Source: Litoreibacter ascidiaceicola
GTDB lineage: Bacteria; Pseudomonadota; Alphaproteobacteria; Rhodobacterales; Rhodobacteraceae
DNA: 64,000 nucleotides
NCBI RefSeq assembly: GCF_900129235.1
Contig: NZ_FQUV01000011.1
Span: 1-64,000 of the forward strand
Reading direction: 5' to 3'
The notes under the pieces were generated by a model. It was not told the origin of the DNA. It worked only from the letters and a program-made list of their open reading frames with translations, and ran no database searches. The translations under genes and the position numbers were made by a program. Shown here piece by piece: positions 33,655 to 43,437 of the stretch (within the stretch, counting starts at the first letter, position 1; every line of letters begins with the position of its first letter).

Positions 33655-33743
33655 CGGCCCAAGCTGCCACTAGTGTTGTTCAGTTCGTGGGACTGCAAGT
33701 TTTCCGAAGCAGTCACTTACGGCCTGCATTGCAGGCATTCGCC
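33655..33743 (+). repeat. Hairpin intergenic repeat, copy R16 (diverged)
   Basis: CGGCCCAAGCTGCCACTAG, then GACTGCAAGTTTTCCGAAGC, then GCCTGCATTGCAGGCATTCG. The last part contains a perfect GCCTGCA/TGCAGGC inverted repeat. It lies between the convergent-side ends of the nuclease-like and DUF2130 genes. Confidence 0.55.
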
Positions 33744-33767
33744 GCACTAGAGCAGCGGTTTGGGGGT

Positions 33768-34919
33768 TTAATCGTCCTTCCCGATTAACAGCGCATCAAC
33801 GCTCTCAATTTCAGGCATTGATCTCCCTGCTATACCTTGCAGATCACCATGCATCCCGACTGTAGACGCAATCACCAAGTCGATTTGTTTGGCTCGCAGC
33901 GCCCATTGTTTCTCGATAAAAACACGTTCTTTACGTAGATTGTCTTGCATATCCTCGAAACGCTCAACAATTGCGTCAACACGCTGCTTGAACTGCGTAC
34001 CTGTAAGATAATCGTAGACCATTTCCATCTTACTTTCTTGACCCATGGCGCGCCCCTTCGCACTTGCCACATCAATCAATCCTTGCCGCAACGACGTCGC
34101 TAAAGGTACTGCATATCGCGGAGCACAGACCCAAATGCCGTCGACCAAGCCGAAACTTTCGACCCCCTCAGGCAAGGCATGGGACGTGATGACCGCAACC
34201 TCGCACCCTGACGTCCTCTGATCGTTGCGTAACTTGGCGAGCCAACCGGCAGTCCAGTTTTTCGTGCGTTTGCTTTCCCAAAGAATGCTGCCTGAGGTTC
34301 CATTCGGCCCTGTCACATCTTGACGTACATCCGCCCCGCTGACACCTTTAGCTATCGGCACAAATCCATCGGTCGGGAAAGCTGCGGCCAAAGTTTCCTC
34401 CAGAACGATCTCAGCCGCCTCTCCTTGGGTTTGCATCGATCCCTGTTCGGATTTTTGCTTAAGCGCTTCAATCTGGCGTTTCATGCCCTCCATGACCTGC
34501 GCCTGCTCAGCCAATCTCAATCCGGCTTTTTCGTCTGCCTCACGGGACAACTTTTCAGCTAAGACTGGGCGTTCTGCTGCCAGCATCTTTTGCAACGTCA
34601 GTTCCATCTCAGCTTCTTTATCTTTGAGCTCTTCTTCCCGTTTAAGCGCGTCAGCTTGGGCTTTCTGAGCCTCCCGCAGCTTTTCGTCCTGCGCTTTTAT
34701 ACGTTCCTCAAGTGCAGCCTGTTCTGCTGCAGTTTCGGCTTTGGCCGCATCCTTGGCCTGCGCTTGTGCGGCGGCCAACGCCTTAGTTGCTTGCGCCTCC
34801 TGCTTGGCCAGCTCATCATTGAAAGACGCCTGGAGATCGGCCAGCATCGGGCCAGCTAGTTGCTCGGTCAACTCAATTTCGTTGGAACATTTAGGGCACT
34901 GGATCTTCAACTCGGGCAT
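33768..34919 (-). CDS. DUF2130 protein, coiled coil with nuclease-like C-terminal domain (copy 2)
   Basis: 383 residues, same length as 3165-4316 and differing at about 43 positions, mostly conservative. The CPKC opening, the coiled coil, GADVRQD and ILWESKRTKNW (Glu-x-Lys) are all kept, and the last 60 residues are almost unchanged. Here the gene is head-to-head with the RloC-like ATPase at 35131, 211 bp away, whereas copy 1 follows its ATPase. AAGGTGAG stands before ATG 34919. Confidence 0.85.
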   Translation of the reverse strand: MPELKIQCPKCSNEIELTEQLAGPMLADLQASFNDELAKQEAQATKALAAAQAQAKDAAKAETAAEQAALEERIKAQDEKLREAQKAQADALKREEELKDKEAEMELTLQKMLAAERPVLAEKLSREADEKAGLRLAEQAQVMEGMKRQIEALKQKSEQGSMQTQGEAAEIVLEETLAAAFPTDGFVPIAKGVSGADVRQDVTGPNGTSGSILWESKRTKNWTAGWLAKLRNDQRTSGCEVAVITSHALPEGVESFGLVDGIWVCAPRYAVPLATSLRQGLIDVASAKGRAMGQESKMEMVYDYLTGTQFKQRVDAIVERFEDMQDNLRKERVFIEKQWALRAKQIDLVIASTVGMHGDLQGIAGRSMPEIESVDALLIGKDD

Positions 34920-35130
34920 GCACTCACCTTGGCCATTCAGAGGGCGTTCAACCTACCACGTAACCGAATGCGTCTCCAGAGTGGATGCATATGGTTCGCG
35001 CACGTTGGGACTGATTACTCGCGCATATCTAATTCAAAACGCCTCTGGGTGGTGGCACTTGACCCGCGCGCAGCCCGTGGATCTATTGGCTCTCAATTGC
35101 TAAGCTGAATTGAAATTTGAGTGATTTATT

Positions 35131-37467
35131 ATGAGCACACTTCCAAAACCTAGCTTTTTGATTTCTGCAAATTTCCTGGGACCGGTACTTTCCCTCAATG
35201 GAGAGTTTACCAATAAAGCCCAGAATCTGGTTTTTGCAAGAAATGGTACAGGTAAGTCCTTCCTGTCACGCGCGTTTCGCTACCTCGATCTGCATGGGCA
35301 AGGACGAGATGTAGATGATGCCGCAAAGAACTTGGTTTCCGATGAATCTGTAGATGGCAAGGCAGCGTTTTCATTTGCGCGAGGTCCAGCAGCTATGGGA
35401 ACGCTCTCCCTGGACAAAAACGGCGATGTGGTGACGCCCCAACTAGGCAGCACGATCTTCCACGTCTTTTCTGAGGATTTTGTTCAGGAGGAGCTTCGGG
35501 AGCGCCAGTATGAGGTCGATGGTGAGATAGAGAACCAGATTGCCGTCGATAGCGAAAGTATCAAGATTAAAGACGCACAAGATGCGCTCGCTAAAGCGCA
35601 AACGGATGAGCAGGCCGCTGAAGCCGCGCTGCGGGAAAAATTCGACAAAGATAAGCTTGCTGAACTTGCTGAGAAGGTCGGAATCAATAAGCAGCTGAAG
35701 GAATATAAAGAACTGACTTTTGATCGTCTGCTTGAGCGCTTCTCAGACAAGCCTGAACCACCCAAACCAAGCGTTGCCGAAATCATTAAGGACCTCGATG
35801 CCCTTAAGGCCATACCATCTGATCCGATCTATCCTGATGATGTTGGGCTCGTTCCTAGCGATAATATTTATCTGAAGGCAATAGAGGACTCTTTGGGCAG
35901 GATTACCTCACCTTCAAGCGTCTCAGAAGACATTAAGAAAAAGATCGATGACCATCGTGAATTTTACGCAACCGGCACGAACATTGTGCAGGATGAACAT
36001 CTTGAGAACTGTCCTTTTTGCGAACAAGGGATTTCAGCCGGTGATCCCAAAGCAATAATAGATGCATATGTCGAATATTTTTCAGACGCAGAAGAAAAGC
36101 ACAAGAATGAGCTGCGCGTCTTCTTCCGCGCCCTGTTAGAAAAGGAGGCAACGTTCAAAGAACTCGAGAATCAGCTTTCCCGCCAAAAATCACGGTTTGA
36201 TACCCTTAAGAGCTTTGTTCCATCTCAAAAGGATGTTGCGCTTGACGATGGTGCAGAAGAGCTCAAGAACCTGCGAGCCAGTCTCTTCACGCTAAAGGAT
36301 GTAATTCAAAAAAAAGCAGATGCGCTGACAGCGGCGCTTTCGATGCCGGAGAGTAATCTGTCAGTGAACATTACGGCAGTTAATGATCTCATCGCTGCCA
36401 ACAATTCTAAGGCACAAAAGCTTACGCGAGCGGTTGAAAAATCTGGTGAAGAACGCCGTGATCTGCAGCGCAAAGCTTGCGCTGCCTTTGAGGCCGAGTT
36501 CGCAATTACCAACTGGACCGACATTGAAACGCTTAGAACCCTTCTCAAGGCGACAATTGCAGCCGGCACAGCACTACTTATTGTTGAAAAGTCGAGCCCG
36601 TCTACTGACGCGCGGACTAGGGTTGCCGAGACTTTTGAGTTGCTGCTGAAAGACTTCTTCTCTGACAAGTATGTACTCGATAAGGACAAGTTCATTCTAA
36701 AGCGCGGCACATGCGAGATGACACGCGGTCCGCATCGTACGCTTAGCGATGGTGAGAAAACGGTGATTGCGTTCTGCTACTTTGTGGCCTGCGTTCATAG
36801 AAAGGTTGAGGCTAACAGCGACTATCGAAAGTTGTTTCTTGTCTTTGATGATCCTGTCACCTCGATGTCCTATGATTATGTTTTTTCAATTGCCCAGACA
36901 CTCAAAAATCTGAGCATCTCAGATCAAGGTGAAGTCTCAATCAATCCGGGCCAGATAGATGGCAACAAGTACCTACGGCCAGAGCTTCTGATCCTCACGC
37001 ACAGCAGCTATTTTTTCAACATATGTCTAACCAACAGGATCGTAGATGAAAGAAAGGGGGCTGCATTCGCTTTGCAGCCAGATTCAGGCATCCACAAGCT
37101 AGTTCGCCTCAAGGAATATGTTGCCCCCTTTAAAGAGCAACTAAGAGACGTCTATGATGTTGCCAAGGGCCGTGATCCGGACCACCGAACGGCGAACTCG
37201 GTCCGATCCGTACTGGAGGCTATTGGCCGTTTTTGTCGCCCGGATAAATCAGAGAGCCTTTCAACGTTTGTGCAGCATCTAGCTGGCGACGAGGGTATTG
37301 CCGTAAAAAGCGTGCTCATTAACTCCCTTTGTCACGGAACGTACTATGAGGAGACGCCGGTGCCTGGCGATCTCAAGCTCGCTTGTGAGGAAACCATTGT
37401 CGTTGTAGGGCGTTTTGCAGTTGGCCAGCTAGAGTTGATCGAGGGTGCTGCTGATACGGGAAAATGA
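35131..37467 (+). CDS. RloC-like AAA_13 family ATPase with zinc-hook motif (second, divergent)
   Basis: 778 residues. Walker A ARNGTGKS lies near residues 36-43, a long helical region carries a CPFC zinc-hook motif (Cys294, Cys297), the signature is LSDGEKTVIAF near 538, and Walker B is LFLVFDDPVTSMS near 570. It shares architecture but little sequence with the ATPase at 243-2945, so it is not a recent duplicate, unlike the DUF2130 neighbours. The C-terminal 150 residues (YDVAKGRDPDHRTANSVRSV, CHGTYYEETP) could be an effector domain. Function in defence is inferred from the family. Confidence 0.8.
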   Translation: MSTLPKPSFLISANFLGPVLSLNGEFTNKAQNLVFARNGTGKSFLSRAFRYLDLHGQGRDVDDAAKNLVSDESVDGKAAFSFARGPAAMGTLSLDKNGDVVTPQLGSTIFHVFSEDFVQEELRERQYEVDGEIENQIAVDSESIKIKDAQDALAKAQTDEQAAEAALREKFDKDKLAELAEKVGINKQLKEYKELTFDRLLERFSDKPEPPKPSVAEIIKDLDALKAIPSDPIYPDDVGLVPSDNIYLKAIEDSLGRITSPSSVSEDIKKKIDDHREFYATGTNIVQDEHLENCPFCEQGISAGDPKAIIDAYVEYFSDAEEKHKNELRVFFRALLEKEATFKELENQLSRQKSRFDTLKSFVPSQKDVALDDGAEELKNLRASLFTLKDVIQKKADALTAALSMPESNLSVNITAVNDLIAANNSKAQKLTRAVEKSGEERRDLQRKACAAFEAEFAITNWTDIETLRTLLKATIAAGTALLIVEKSSPSTDARTRVAETFELLLKDFFSDKYVLDKDKFILKRGTCEMTRGPHRTLSDGEKTVIAFCYFVACVHRKVEANSDYRKLFLVFDDPVTSMSYDYVFSIAQTLKNLSISDQGEVSINPGQIDGNKYLRPELLILTHSSYFFNICLTNRIVDERKGAAFALQPDSGIHKLVRLKEYVAPFKEQLRDVYDVAKGRDPDHRTANSVRSVLEAIGRFCRPDKSESLSTFVQHLAGDEGIAVKSVLINSLCHGTYYEETPVPGDLKLACEETIVVVGRFAVGQLELIEGAADTGK

Positions 37468-38275
37468 AATGGCTCCAATAGTTCCGTGATCCTAGCGTTA
37501 GTCCTTTGGCAATAGACTCTCGGCTAGCTGCTCGCGAGGAACTCCTCACGGTTATCGCCCAACCCCACCGAGACCCACCTAGTGCCGAAACCATCTCGCC
37601 TTTGCACTTCAGCTCATTCGCAAATGTCTGCTTTCGCAGTGCCGCCATTCGAGTTCGTACCCGCAGCGAAAGACCGCTTTCCGCCCGAGGTGCTTTTCGC
37701 TGCAAGTGCAGCCCTGGAAAAGCGGCCATTAGTTGAAAAAGTCGCAAGGTCGGTTCTGTCCCGCCCTCTGTCAATTCGTGCAAGATGCGGCGAAGGGTCG
37801 GTCTGAAATCCACTGACGTCGGCATCAATGAATGGCTGCTTCCGCGACTTGGGCTGCATCGCAGCATGAAATCTGCTGCAACTGCGAGGAAATGCTGCGT
37901 TAGCAATAGCCGCGCGTGCATAAGGCCGCTTAGTCCGCTAACCAGACCTCTCCAAACAATTCAAACAAGCTCCTGCAGCGAATGTCTGCTTTCCATTCTT
38001 TGTGTGCCGTAGATATTAGGCTGCAGCTTGGAATGCTCTTTAAGGTCAGTTGTAGAGGGGCGCATGTGCCTCTCGGATACATTTCGAACCTGCGGTTTTA
38101 TTTGTCCGGTGCGGTTTTGGGGAGCTTCAAGCCGGCTCTTTTCCCCTAGACTGCTCTGGTGTTTCAGGTGGTCGTGGCAACTGGCTGACCCCTAGCCGGA
38201 TGCACGTCAGGTTGCTCATGACGCCCGACGGCAGTAACAATCGCGGGAGAGGCTGGTTGAGGAAGGGAACGCTTT
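37468..38275. other. Long gene-free stretch at the boundary between accessory and metabolic DNA
   Basis: Over 800 bp without a credible gene. 37607-37740 carries diverged repeat material (CGCAGCGAAAGACCGCTTTC, GAAAAGCGGCCATTAG) and 37972-37998 another fragment (GCAGCGAATGTCTGCTTTCC); these are the last copies in the window. From about 38150 to 38270 short inverted repeats (GGCT/AGCC, CGTCA/TGACG) suggest a structured leader of the following exporter gene. Confidence 0.4.
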
Positions 38276-39910
38276 GTGCCGCAAAGTACATCCACACTGA
38301 CGCTTTTTCGAAACCAGACTTTCCGGATGCTCTGGATCGCCGCCCTTGCCTCGAATTTCGGAGGGCTCGTGCAGGCGGTCGGGGCGGCGTGGATGATGAC
38401 GTCGCTGACGGAGTCCCAAAGCATGGTGGCGCTGGTGCAGTCCTCGGTGACTCTGCCGATCATGATTTTCTCATTGTTGGCGGGTGTGTTCGCCGATAAT
38501 TGCGACCGCCGCAAGGTTATGCTGATCGCGCAGTCCTTCATGCTCATGGTGTCGATCATGCTTGCTTTTATGGCCTATGAGGGATGGCTGTCACCCTGGC
38601 TGTTGTTGGGTTTCACCTTTCTGATCGGGTGCGGCACGGCGTTGCACAACCCGTCCTGGCAGGCGTCCATGGGCGATATCGTGTCGCGGGAGGAATTGTC
38701 GGCGGCGGTTTCGCTCAACAGTATGGGGTTCAACCTGATGCGCAGCATCGGGCCTGCTGCGGGGGGCGCGATTGTGGCCATTGCGGGAGCGGCTGCTGCG
38801 TTTACGGTGAATGCCCTCAGCTATATCGGCATCATCACCGCCCTATGGTTCTGGAAGCCGTCGACGCCGCAGCGGCGCTTGCCGCGTGAGCGAATGGGCA
38901 GCGCGTTTTCCGCGGGTCTGCGCTATGTTGCAATGTCGCCCAACCTCATCAAAGTGATCTTTCGCGGCTTTCTGTTCGGCCTCTCCGCCATCGCGGTTCT
39001 GGCGCTGTTGCCGCTGATCGTTCGCGAATTGCTACAGGGCGGGGCCTTTGTCTACGGTGTCTTGCTGGGCTGTTTTGGCGCGGGCGCTGTGGGCGGCGCG
39101 TTGATGAATGCGCGCCTTCGGGCAAGGTTTCAAAACGAGCGCATTACGCAGGCGGCATTTCTTGCGTTTGCGGTCAGCAGCATCACGCTGGCGTTGAGCC
39201 GTCACTATGTCTTTAGCGGGGCCGCATTGATGCTTGCGGGCGCAAGTTGGGTCATGGCGCTGTCGCTGTTCAATGTCACCATTCAGCTGTCTACCCCGCG
39301 TTGGGTCGTCGGGCGGGCGATTGCGCTGTATCAGACTGGCGTCTTTGGTGGCATGGCGGGCGGGAGCTGGGCATGGGGTGTAATGGCGGAGAACTTCGGC
39401 GCGGATCGTGCGATGCTTGGCGCAGCGGTCCTGCTGGTCATCGGGGCCTTGGCGGGGCTGAGCGTCCCGTTGCCAGATTCCGCCGACCTTAACCTTGATC
39501 CGCTGAACACGTTTACCGAGCCCTCCCTGCGGCTGGACCTGAGACAGCGCAGCGGGCCTATCATGGTCATGGTCGATTATGAAATTGCACAAGAGGACGT
39601 GAGCGAATTTCTGGCGGCAATGAGCGCGCGGCGTCGCATCAGAATTCGCGACGGGGCGCAGCAATGGGCGCTTCTAAGGGATCTTGAAAACCCCGATGTC
39701 TGGACCGAGACCTATCACGTCCCCACATGGCTTGAATATGTGCGCCACCACGAACGCCGCACTCAGGCGGATGCTGAATCCTACGAACGGATTTTGAAGC
39801 TACATCGTGGCAAGGAACGGCCCAAGGTGCATCGCATGATCGAGCGGCAGGCGATCTCGCTGCGTGACGACACGCCGTTGAAGGATGCGCCTGAGGAAGC
39901 TGCTGAATAG
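38276..39910 (+). CDS. MFS exporter of the EntS-like (MFS_3) type
   Basis: 544 residues. The first about 400 form 12 hydrophobic segments with the MFS loop motif AGVFADNCDRRKVMLI between helices 2 and 3 and the helix-5 segment MGFNLMRSIGPAAGGAIV. About 130 extra hydrophilic residues follow (VDYEIAQEDVSEFLAAMSAR, TWLEYVRHHERRTQAD), a cytoplasmic tail found in this subfamily that resembles an antibiotic-monooxygenase-like domain. Substrate unknown. GTG 38276 follows GAGGAAGGGAAC. It stands alone. Confidence 0.8.
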   Translation: MPQSTSTLTLFRNQTFRMLWIAALASNFGGLVQAVGAAWMMTSLTESQSMVALVQSSVTLPIMIFSLLAGVFADNCDRRKVMLIAQSFMLMVSIMLAFMAYEGWLSPWLLLGFTFLIGCGTALHNPSWQASMGDIVSREELSAAVSLNSMGFNLMRSIGPAAGGAIVAIAGAAAAFTVNALSYIGIITALWFWKPSTPQRRLPRERMGSAFSAGLRYVAMSPNLIKVIFRGFLFGLSAIAVLALLPLIVRELLQGGAFVYGVLLGCFGAGAVGGALMNARLRARFQNERITQAAFLAFAVSSITLALSRHYVFSGAALMLAGASWVMALSLFNVTIQLSTPRWVVGRAIALYQTGVFGGMAGGSWAWGVMAENFGADRAMLGAAVLLVIGALAGLSVPLPDSADLNLDPLNTFTEPSLRLDLRQRSGPIMVMVDYEIAQEDVSEFLAAMSARRRIRIRDGAQQWALLRDLENPDVWTETYHVPTWLEYVRHHERRTQADAESYERILKLHRGKERPKVHRMIERQAISLRDDTPLKDAPEEAAE

Positions 39911-40047
39911 AGGGTCGGGTCTTGACCTGCATCGACTGACAACAGTGCTCCGACTTCTGAAAGGCGGGGAGTTGATGGGAGAACTTCAACAAATTGATTG
40001 ACGTACCTCAAATCACATTTTACCGTGATGAACAGGGGGAGTCGAAG

Positions 40048-41055
40048 ATGAGTGGACCGACAGTTCATGACGTTGCGAAGGCGGCTCAGGTGAGCCTCGC
40101 CACTGTGGATCGTGTCTTGAACAATCGCGGTGGTGTGTCGTCCAAGGCCGAGGCAAAGGTCAAAGCTGCCGTTGCCCAGACCGGCTACGTGCGCAACATG
40201 GCCGCTGCAAATCTGTCGCGTCGTCGTGTTTATCGGTTCTGTTTCGTGGTCCCGTCTGGTGACACCGGTTTTGTTGCTTTGCTACAGGCCGCACTAGAGC
40301 GTGAACGCGACAGGTTGGTTGAAGAGCAAATCCTGATCCAGATCATTCCGACCCACGCGTTCGACGTGGCCGGACAGGTTGCAGCCTTGCGCAATCTTGA
40401 CTGTGACGCCGTTGCGATCATGGCAAGTGAGGCACCAGAAATTCAGGAGGAAGTGAGCCGCCTGCGCGCGTCGGGCGTGCGGGTCGTCACCCTTGTTGCC
40501 GACCTTCCTCAATCCGATCGCGAGGCCTATGTGGGGCTTGATAACGTCGCTGCCGGGCGCACGGCTGCGGAATTCATGGGGCGCTTTCTGGGCGACTCTG
40601 GTGAGATTCTGATGATTGCGGGCTCGCTATCGTCCCGCGACCACAATGAACGCCTTATGGGGTTTCGACGGGTCATGCAGGAGCGTTTCCAGCACCTGAC
40701 GCTCTTGCCAGCGGTCGAGGGCAATGACGACGCACAAAGTGTTGAAAGGCTGGTGTCCGAGGCATCCGCCGCGCGGCCCTTGGTTGGCATTTACGCCATT
40801 GGCGCGGGCAACAAGGGATTGGTGCGCGCCGTCCAAAAGGCTGATGCCAAACCCGTCACCATCGTTCACGAACTGACCCCGACATCGCGCCAGGGCTTAC
40901 GCGACGGGACTATTGATTTGGTGCTGGACCAAGACACCTCCGCCGCCGTTGTGGCTGCTGTCCGGATCATGCGCGACCTGACCGAGGGGCGCGACTTGCC
41001 AGCAGACACAGGAAAAATCCGATTAAACATATTCAGCCGAGAGAACATCCAATGA
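40048..41055 (+). CDS. LacI family regulator of the xylA sugar operon
   Basis: 335 residues. The DNA-binding headpiece is [20 protein letters not shown], with the hinge [15 protein letters not shown] leading to a periplasmic-binding-like sensor domain ([41 protein letters not shown]). ATG 40048 follows CAGGGGGAGTCGAAG. Its stop overlaps the xylA start by four bases (ATGA), so it is the first gene of the operon it probably controls. The sensor resembles sugar-acid or pentose-type LacI proteins; the effector is unknown. Confidence 0.85.
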   Translation: MSGPTVHDVAKAAQVSLATVDRVLNNRGGVSSKAEAKVKAAVAQTGYVRNMAAANLSRRRVYRFCFVVPSGDTGFVALLQAALERERDRLVEEQILIQIIPTHAFDVAGQVAALRNLDCDAVAIMASEAPEIQEEVSRLRASGVRVVTLVADLPQSDREAYVGLDNVAAGRTAAEFMGRFLGDSGEILMIAGSLSSRDHNERLMGFRRVMQERFQHLTLLPAVEGNDDAQSVERLVSEASAARPLVGIYAIGAGNKGLVRAVQKADAKPVTIVHELTPTSRQGLRDGTIDLVLDQDTSAAVVAAVRIMRDLTEGRDLPADTGKIRLNIFSRENIQ

Positions 41056-42362
41056 GCAGATACTTCGCCGACATCGAACCCGTTACCTTTGGTGGACCTG
41101 ACAGCACAGATCCGCTGGCGTTTCGCCACTATAATCCGACCGAGACTTTGGGTGACAAAACCATGGCCGAGCATCTGCGCTTTGCGGTTTGCTACTGGCA
41201 CAACTTCGTCTGGGAAGGGAGCGATCCGTTCGGCGGGCAGACGTTCGAGCGCCCGTGGTTTCCGGCGGATACGATGGCGCTGGCCAAGCAAAAGGCCGAC
41301 GACGCGTTCGACATGTTCCGCATCCTCGGGGTGCCGTATTTCTGCTTTCACGACCATGACGTCCGGCCAGAGGGCAGCAGCCTGCAAGAAAGCCACGACC
41401 GCCTGAACGAAATGGCGGACTACTTCGCCGAGAAAATGGCGAATGGCGGGCCGAAGCTGCTGTGGGGCACGGCCAACATGTTCTCGAACCGGCGGTATAT
41501 GTCGGGAGCATCCACCAACCCGGACCCTGACGTGTTCGCCTATTGCGCCTCGACAGTGAAAAGCTGCATGGACGTCACCCACCGCCTGAATGGCGAAAAC
41601 TACGTGCTGTGGGGCGGGCGCGAAGGGTACGAGACGCTGCTGAACACCGATCTGGACCGGGAGCTGGAACAGATGGGCCGTTTCCTGAGCATGGTGGTCG
41701 AGTACAAGCACAAGATCGGCTTCAAAGGCGCGATCCTGATCGAGCCAAAGCCGCAGGAGCCGACCAAACATCAGTACGACTACGACGTGGCCACGGTGTA
41801 CGGGTTCCTCAAGCGGTTCGGGCTTGAGAACGAAGTGCAGGTGAATGTCGAGCAAGGCCATGCAATTTTGGCGGGCCACTCGTTCGAGCATGAGCTGGCG
41901 ATGGCGCGGACGTTGGGGATTTTCGGCTCTATCGACATGAACCGCAATGATTACCAGTCGGGATGGGACACTGACCAGTTCCCGAACTCGCCGTCCGAGG
42001 CGGCGCTGGCTTACTATGAGGTATTGAAGGCGGGCGGGTTTACCACCGGCGGCACCAACTTCGACGCCAAATTGCGCCGACAATCCTTGGATGCCAGCGA
42101 CCTGATTGCGGCCCATGTGGGCGGGATGGATGTCTGCGCGCGTGGCCTGAAATCGGCCCACGCCATGTTGGCGGACGATGCGTTGGAAGCCCCGCGCCGC
42201 GCCCGTTACGCAGGCTGGGAGAGTGACGCCGCGCAAGCGATGCTGGCCGAAGGCGCGACACTGGACGGGATTGCCGCAAAGGCCGAAGCCGCTGGCCTGA
42301 ACCCGCAACCCGCATCGGGTCAACAGGAAAAACTTGAGAATATCGTCAACCGTTACGTGTGA
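41052..42362 (+). CDS. xylA: Xylose isomerase
   Basis: 436 residues, the length of class II xylose isomerases. [12 protein letters not shown] holds the catalytic His and Asp, [15 protein letters not shown] and [16 protein letters not shown] the metal Glu/Lys site, and [19 protein letters not shown] plus GSIDMNRND the second metal ligands. It interconverts aldose and ketose (xylose/xylulose or a relative). Four-base ATGA overlap with the regulator gene. No xylulokinase gene is nearby, so the true substrate may be another pentose. Confidence 0.9.
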   Translation: MSRYFADIEPVTFGGPDSTDPLAFRHYNPTETLGDKTMAEHLRFAVCYWHNFVWEGSDPFGGQTFERPWFPADTMALAKQKADDAFDMFRILGVPYFCFHDHDVRPEGSSLQESHDRLNEMADYFAEKMANGGPKLLWGTANMFSNRRYMSGASTNPDPDVFAYCASTVKSCMDVTHRLNGENYVLWGGREGYETLLNTDLDRELEQMGRFLSMVVEYKHKIGFKGAILIEPKPQEPTKHQYDYDVATVYGFLKRFGLENEVQVNVEQGHAILAGHSFEHELAMARTLGIFGSIDMNRNDYQSGWDTDQFPNSPSEAALAYYEVLKAGGFTTGGTNFDAKLRRQSLDASDLIAAHVGGMDVCARGLKSAHAMLADDALEAPRRARYAGWESDAAQAMLAEGATLDGIAAKAEAAGLNPQPASGQQEKLENIVNRYV

Positions 42363-42378
42363 CGGCAAGGAGGAAGTT

Positions 42379-43437
42379 ATGAAAACGATCAAAGGTCCAG
42401 CGCTGTTTCTAGCGCAGTTCGCAGGCGACGACGCGCCGTTCAACTCGTGGGATGCCATCAGCAAATGGGCGGCAGATTGTGGCTACAAAGGCGTGCAGGT
42501 TCCCAGCTGGGATGCGCGCATGATTGATTTGGACAAGGCCGCGGCCTCGAAAGGGTATTGCGAGGATTGGGCTGGCCAAGCGAAAGCCAACGGCGTTGAG
42601 GTCACCGAATTGTCGACCCACCTGCAAGGGCAGTTGGTCGCGGTGCATCCGGCCTATGACGACGCTTTCGACGGCTTTGCCGCTCCCGAAGTGCGCGGCA
42701 ATCCGAAGGCGCGTCAAGAATGGGCTGTGGATCAGGTGAAGAAGGCGCTGTCCGCGTCGAAAAACCTCGGGATCGGTGCGCATGCGACGTTTTCGGGCGC
42801 GCTGGCGTGGCCTTATGTCTACCCTTGGCCGCAGCGGCCCGCAGGTCTGGTGGAGCAAGCCTTTGACGAATTGGCGAAGCGGTGGCTGCCGATCTTGGAC
42901 CATGCCGAGGATTGCGGCGTTGACGTGTGCTACGAAATCCACCCCGGTGAAGACCTGCACGACGGTGTCACCTACGAGATGTTTCTGGAGCGCACAGGCA
43001 ACCATGCGCGCGCCAACATGCTGTATGACCCATCGCATTATGTGCTGCAATGCATGGATTACATCGACAATATCGACATCTACAAAGACCGCATCCGCAT
43101 GTTCCACGTCAAGGATGCGGAGTTCAACCCGACGGGGCGGCAGGGTGTCTATGGCGGATATCAATCGTGGGTCAACCGCGCGGGCCGGTTCCGGTCGCTT
43201 GGCGACGGGCAGGTCGATTTCGGGGCGGTGTTCTCGAAAATGGCCGCCAACGATTTCGACGGCTGGGCCGTGGTCGAATGGGAATGCGCGATCAAGCACC
43301 CAGAGGATGGCGCACGCGAAGGGGCGCAGTTCGTCAACGACCACATCGTCCGCGTGACGGAACGTGCGTTCGATGACTTTGCGGATGGCGGCGCGGATAC
43401 GGCGTTGAACGCCAAGATGATGGGGATCACATCATGA
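42379..43437 (+). CDS. TIM-barrel sugar phosphate isomerase/epimerase family protein
   Basis: 352 residues of the AP endonuclease family 2/xylose-isomerase-like barrel. Metal-site residues are visible in VCYEIHPGEDLHDG (Glu, His), NMLYDPSHYVLQ (Asp, His), RMFHVKDAEF (His, Asp) and WAVVEWECAIK (Glu). GGAGGAAGTT precedes ATG 42379. It probably acts on the sugar or keto-sugar handled by this operon; the reaction is not predictable. The next gene overlaps its end by four bases. Confidence 0.85.
   Translation: MKTIKGPALFLAQFAGDDAPFNSWDAISKWAADCGYKGVQVPSWDARMIDLDKAAASKGYCEDWAGQAKANGVEVTELSTHLQGQLVAVHPAYDDAFDGFAAPEVRGNPKARQEWAVDQVKKALSASKNLGIGAHATFSGALAWPYVYPWPQRPAGLVEQAFDELAKRWLPILDHAEDCGVDVCYEIHPGEDLHDGVTYEMFLERTGNHARANMLYDPSHYVLQCMDYIDNIDIYKDRIRMFHVKDAEFNPTGRQGVYGGYQSWVNRAGRFRSLGDGQVDFGAVFSKMAANDFDGWAVVEWECAIKHPEDGAREGAQFVNDHIVRVTERAFDDFADGGADTALNAKMMGITS

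Noticed and set aside
4378-33743. CRISPR array
   Set aside because: The repeats are dispersed by kilobases, vary in sequence and orientation, and have genes rather than uniform spacers between them; no cas genes are present.
37373-37921. 182-codon minus-strand frame at the end of the second RloC-like ATPase
   Set aside because: It overlaps the ATPase C-terminus and then runs through repeat material; no start context or domain.
37930-37980. tRNA 3' end as an integration site at the accessory/backbone boundary
   Set aside because: The segment CCAGACCTCTCCA only loosely resembles a tRNA tail; no acceptor or T-arm could be paired, and no tRNA was found anywhere in the window.
38155-38250. ZTP-type or fluoride-type riboswitch before the MFS gene
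   Set aside because: Fragments such as GTCGTGGCAACTGGC and CTCATGACGCC recall parts of known riboswitches, but the order and spacing of conserved blocks do not fit.
40866-42464. 532-codon minus-strand frame opposite xylA
   Set aside because: xylA is unmistakable on the plus strand and coupled to its neighbours by ATGA overlaps; the minus frame is a high-GC artefact.
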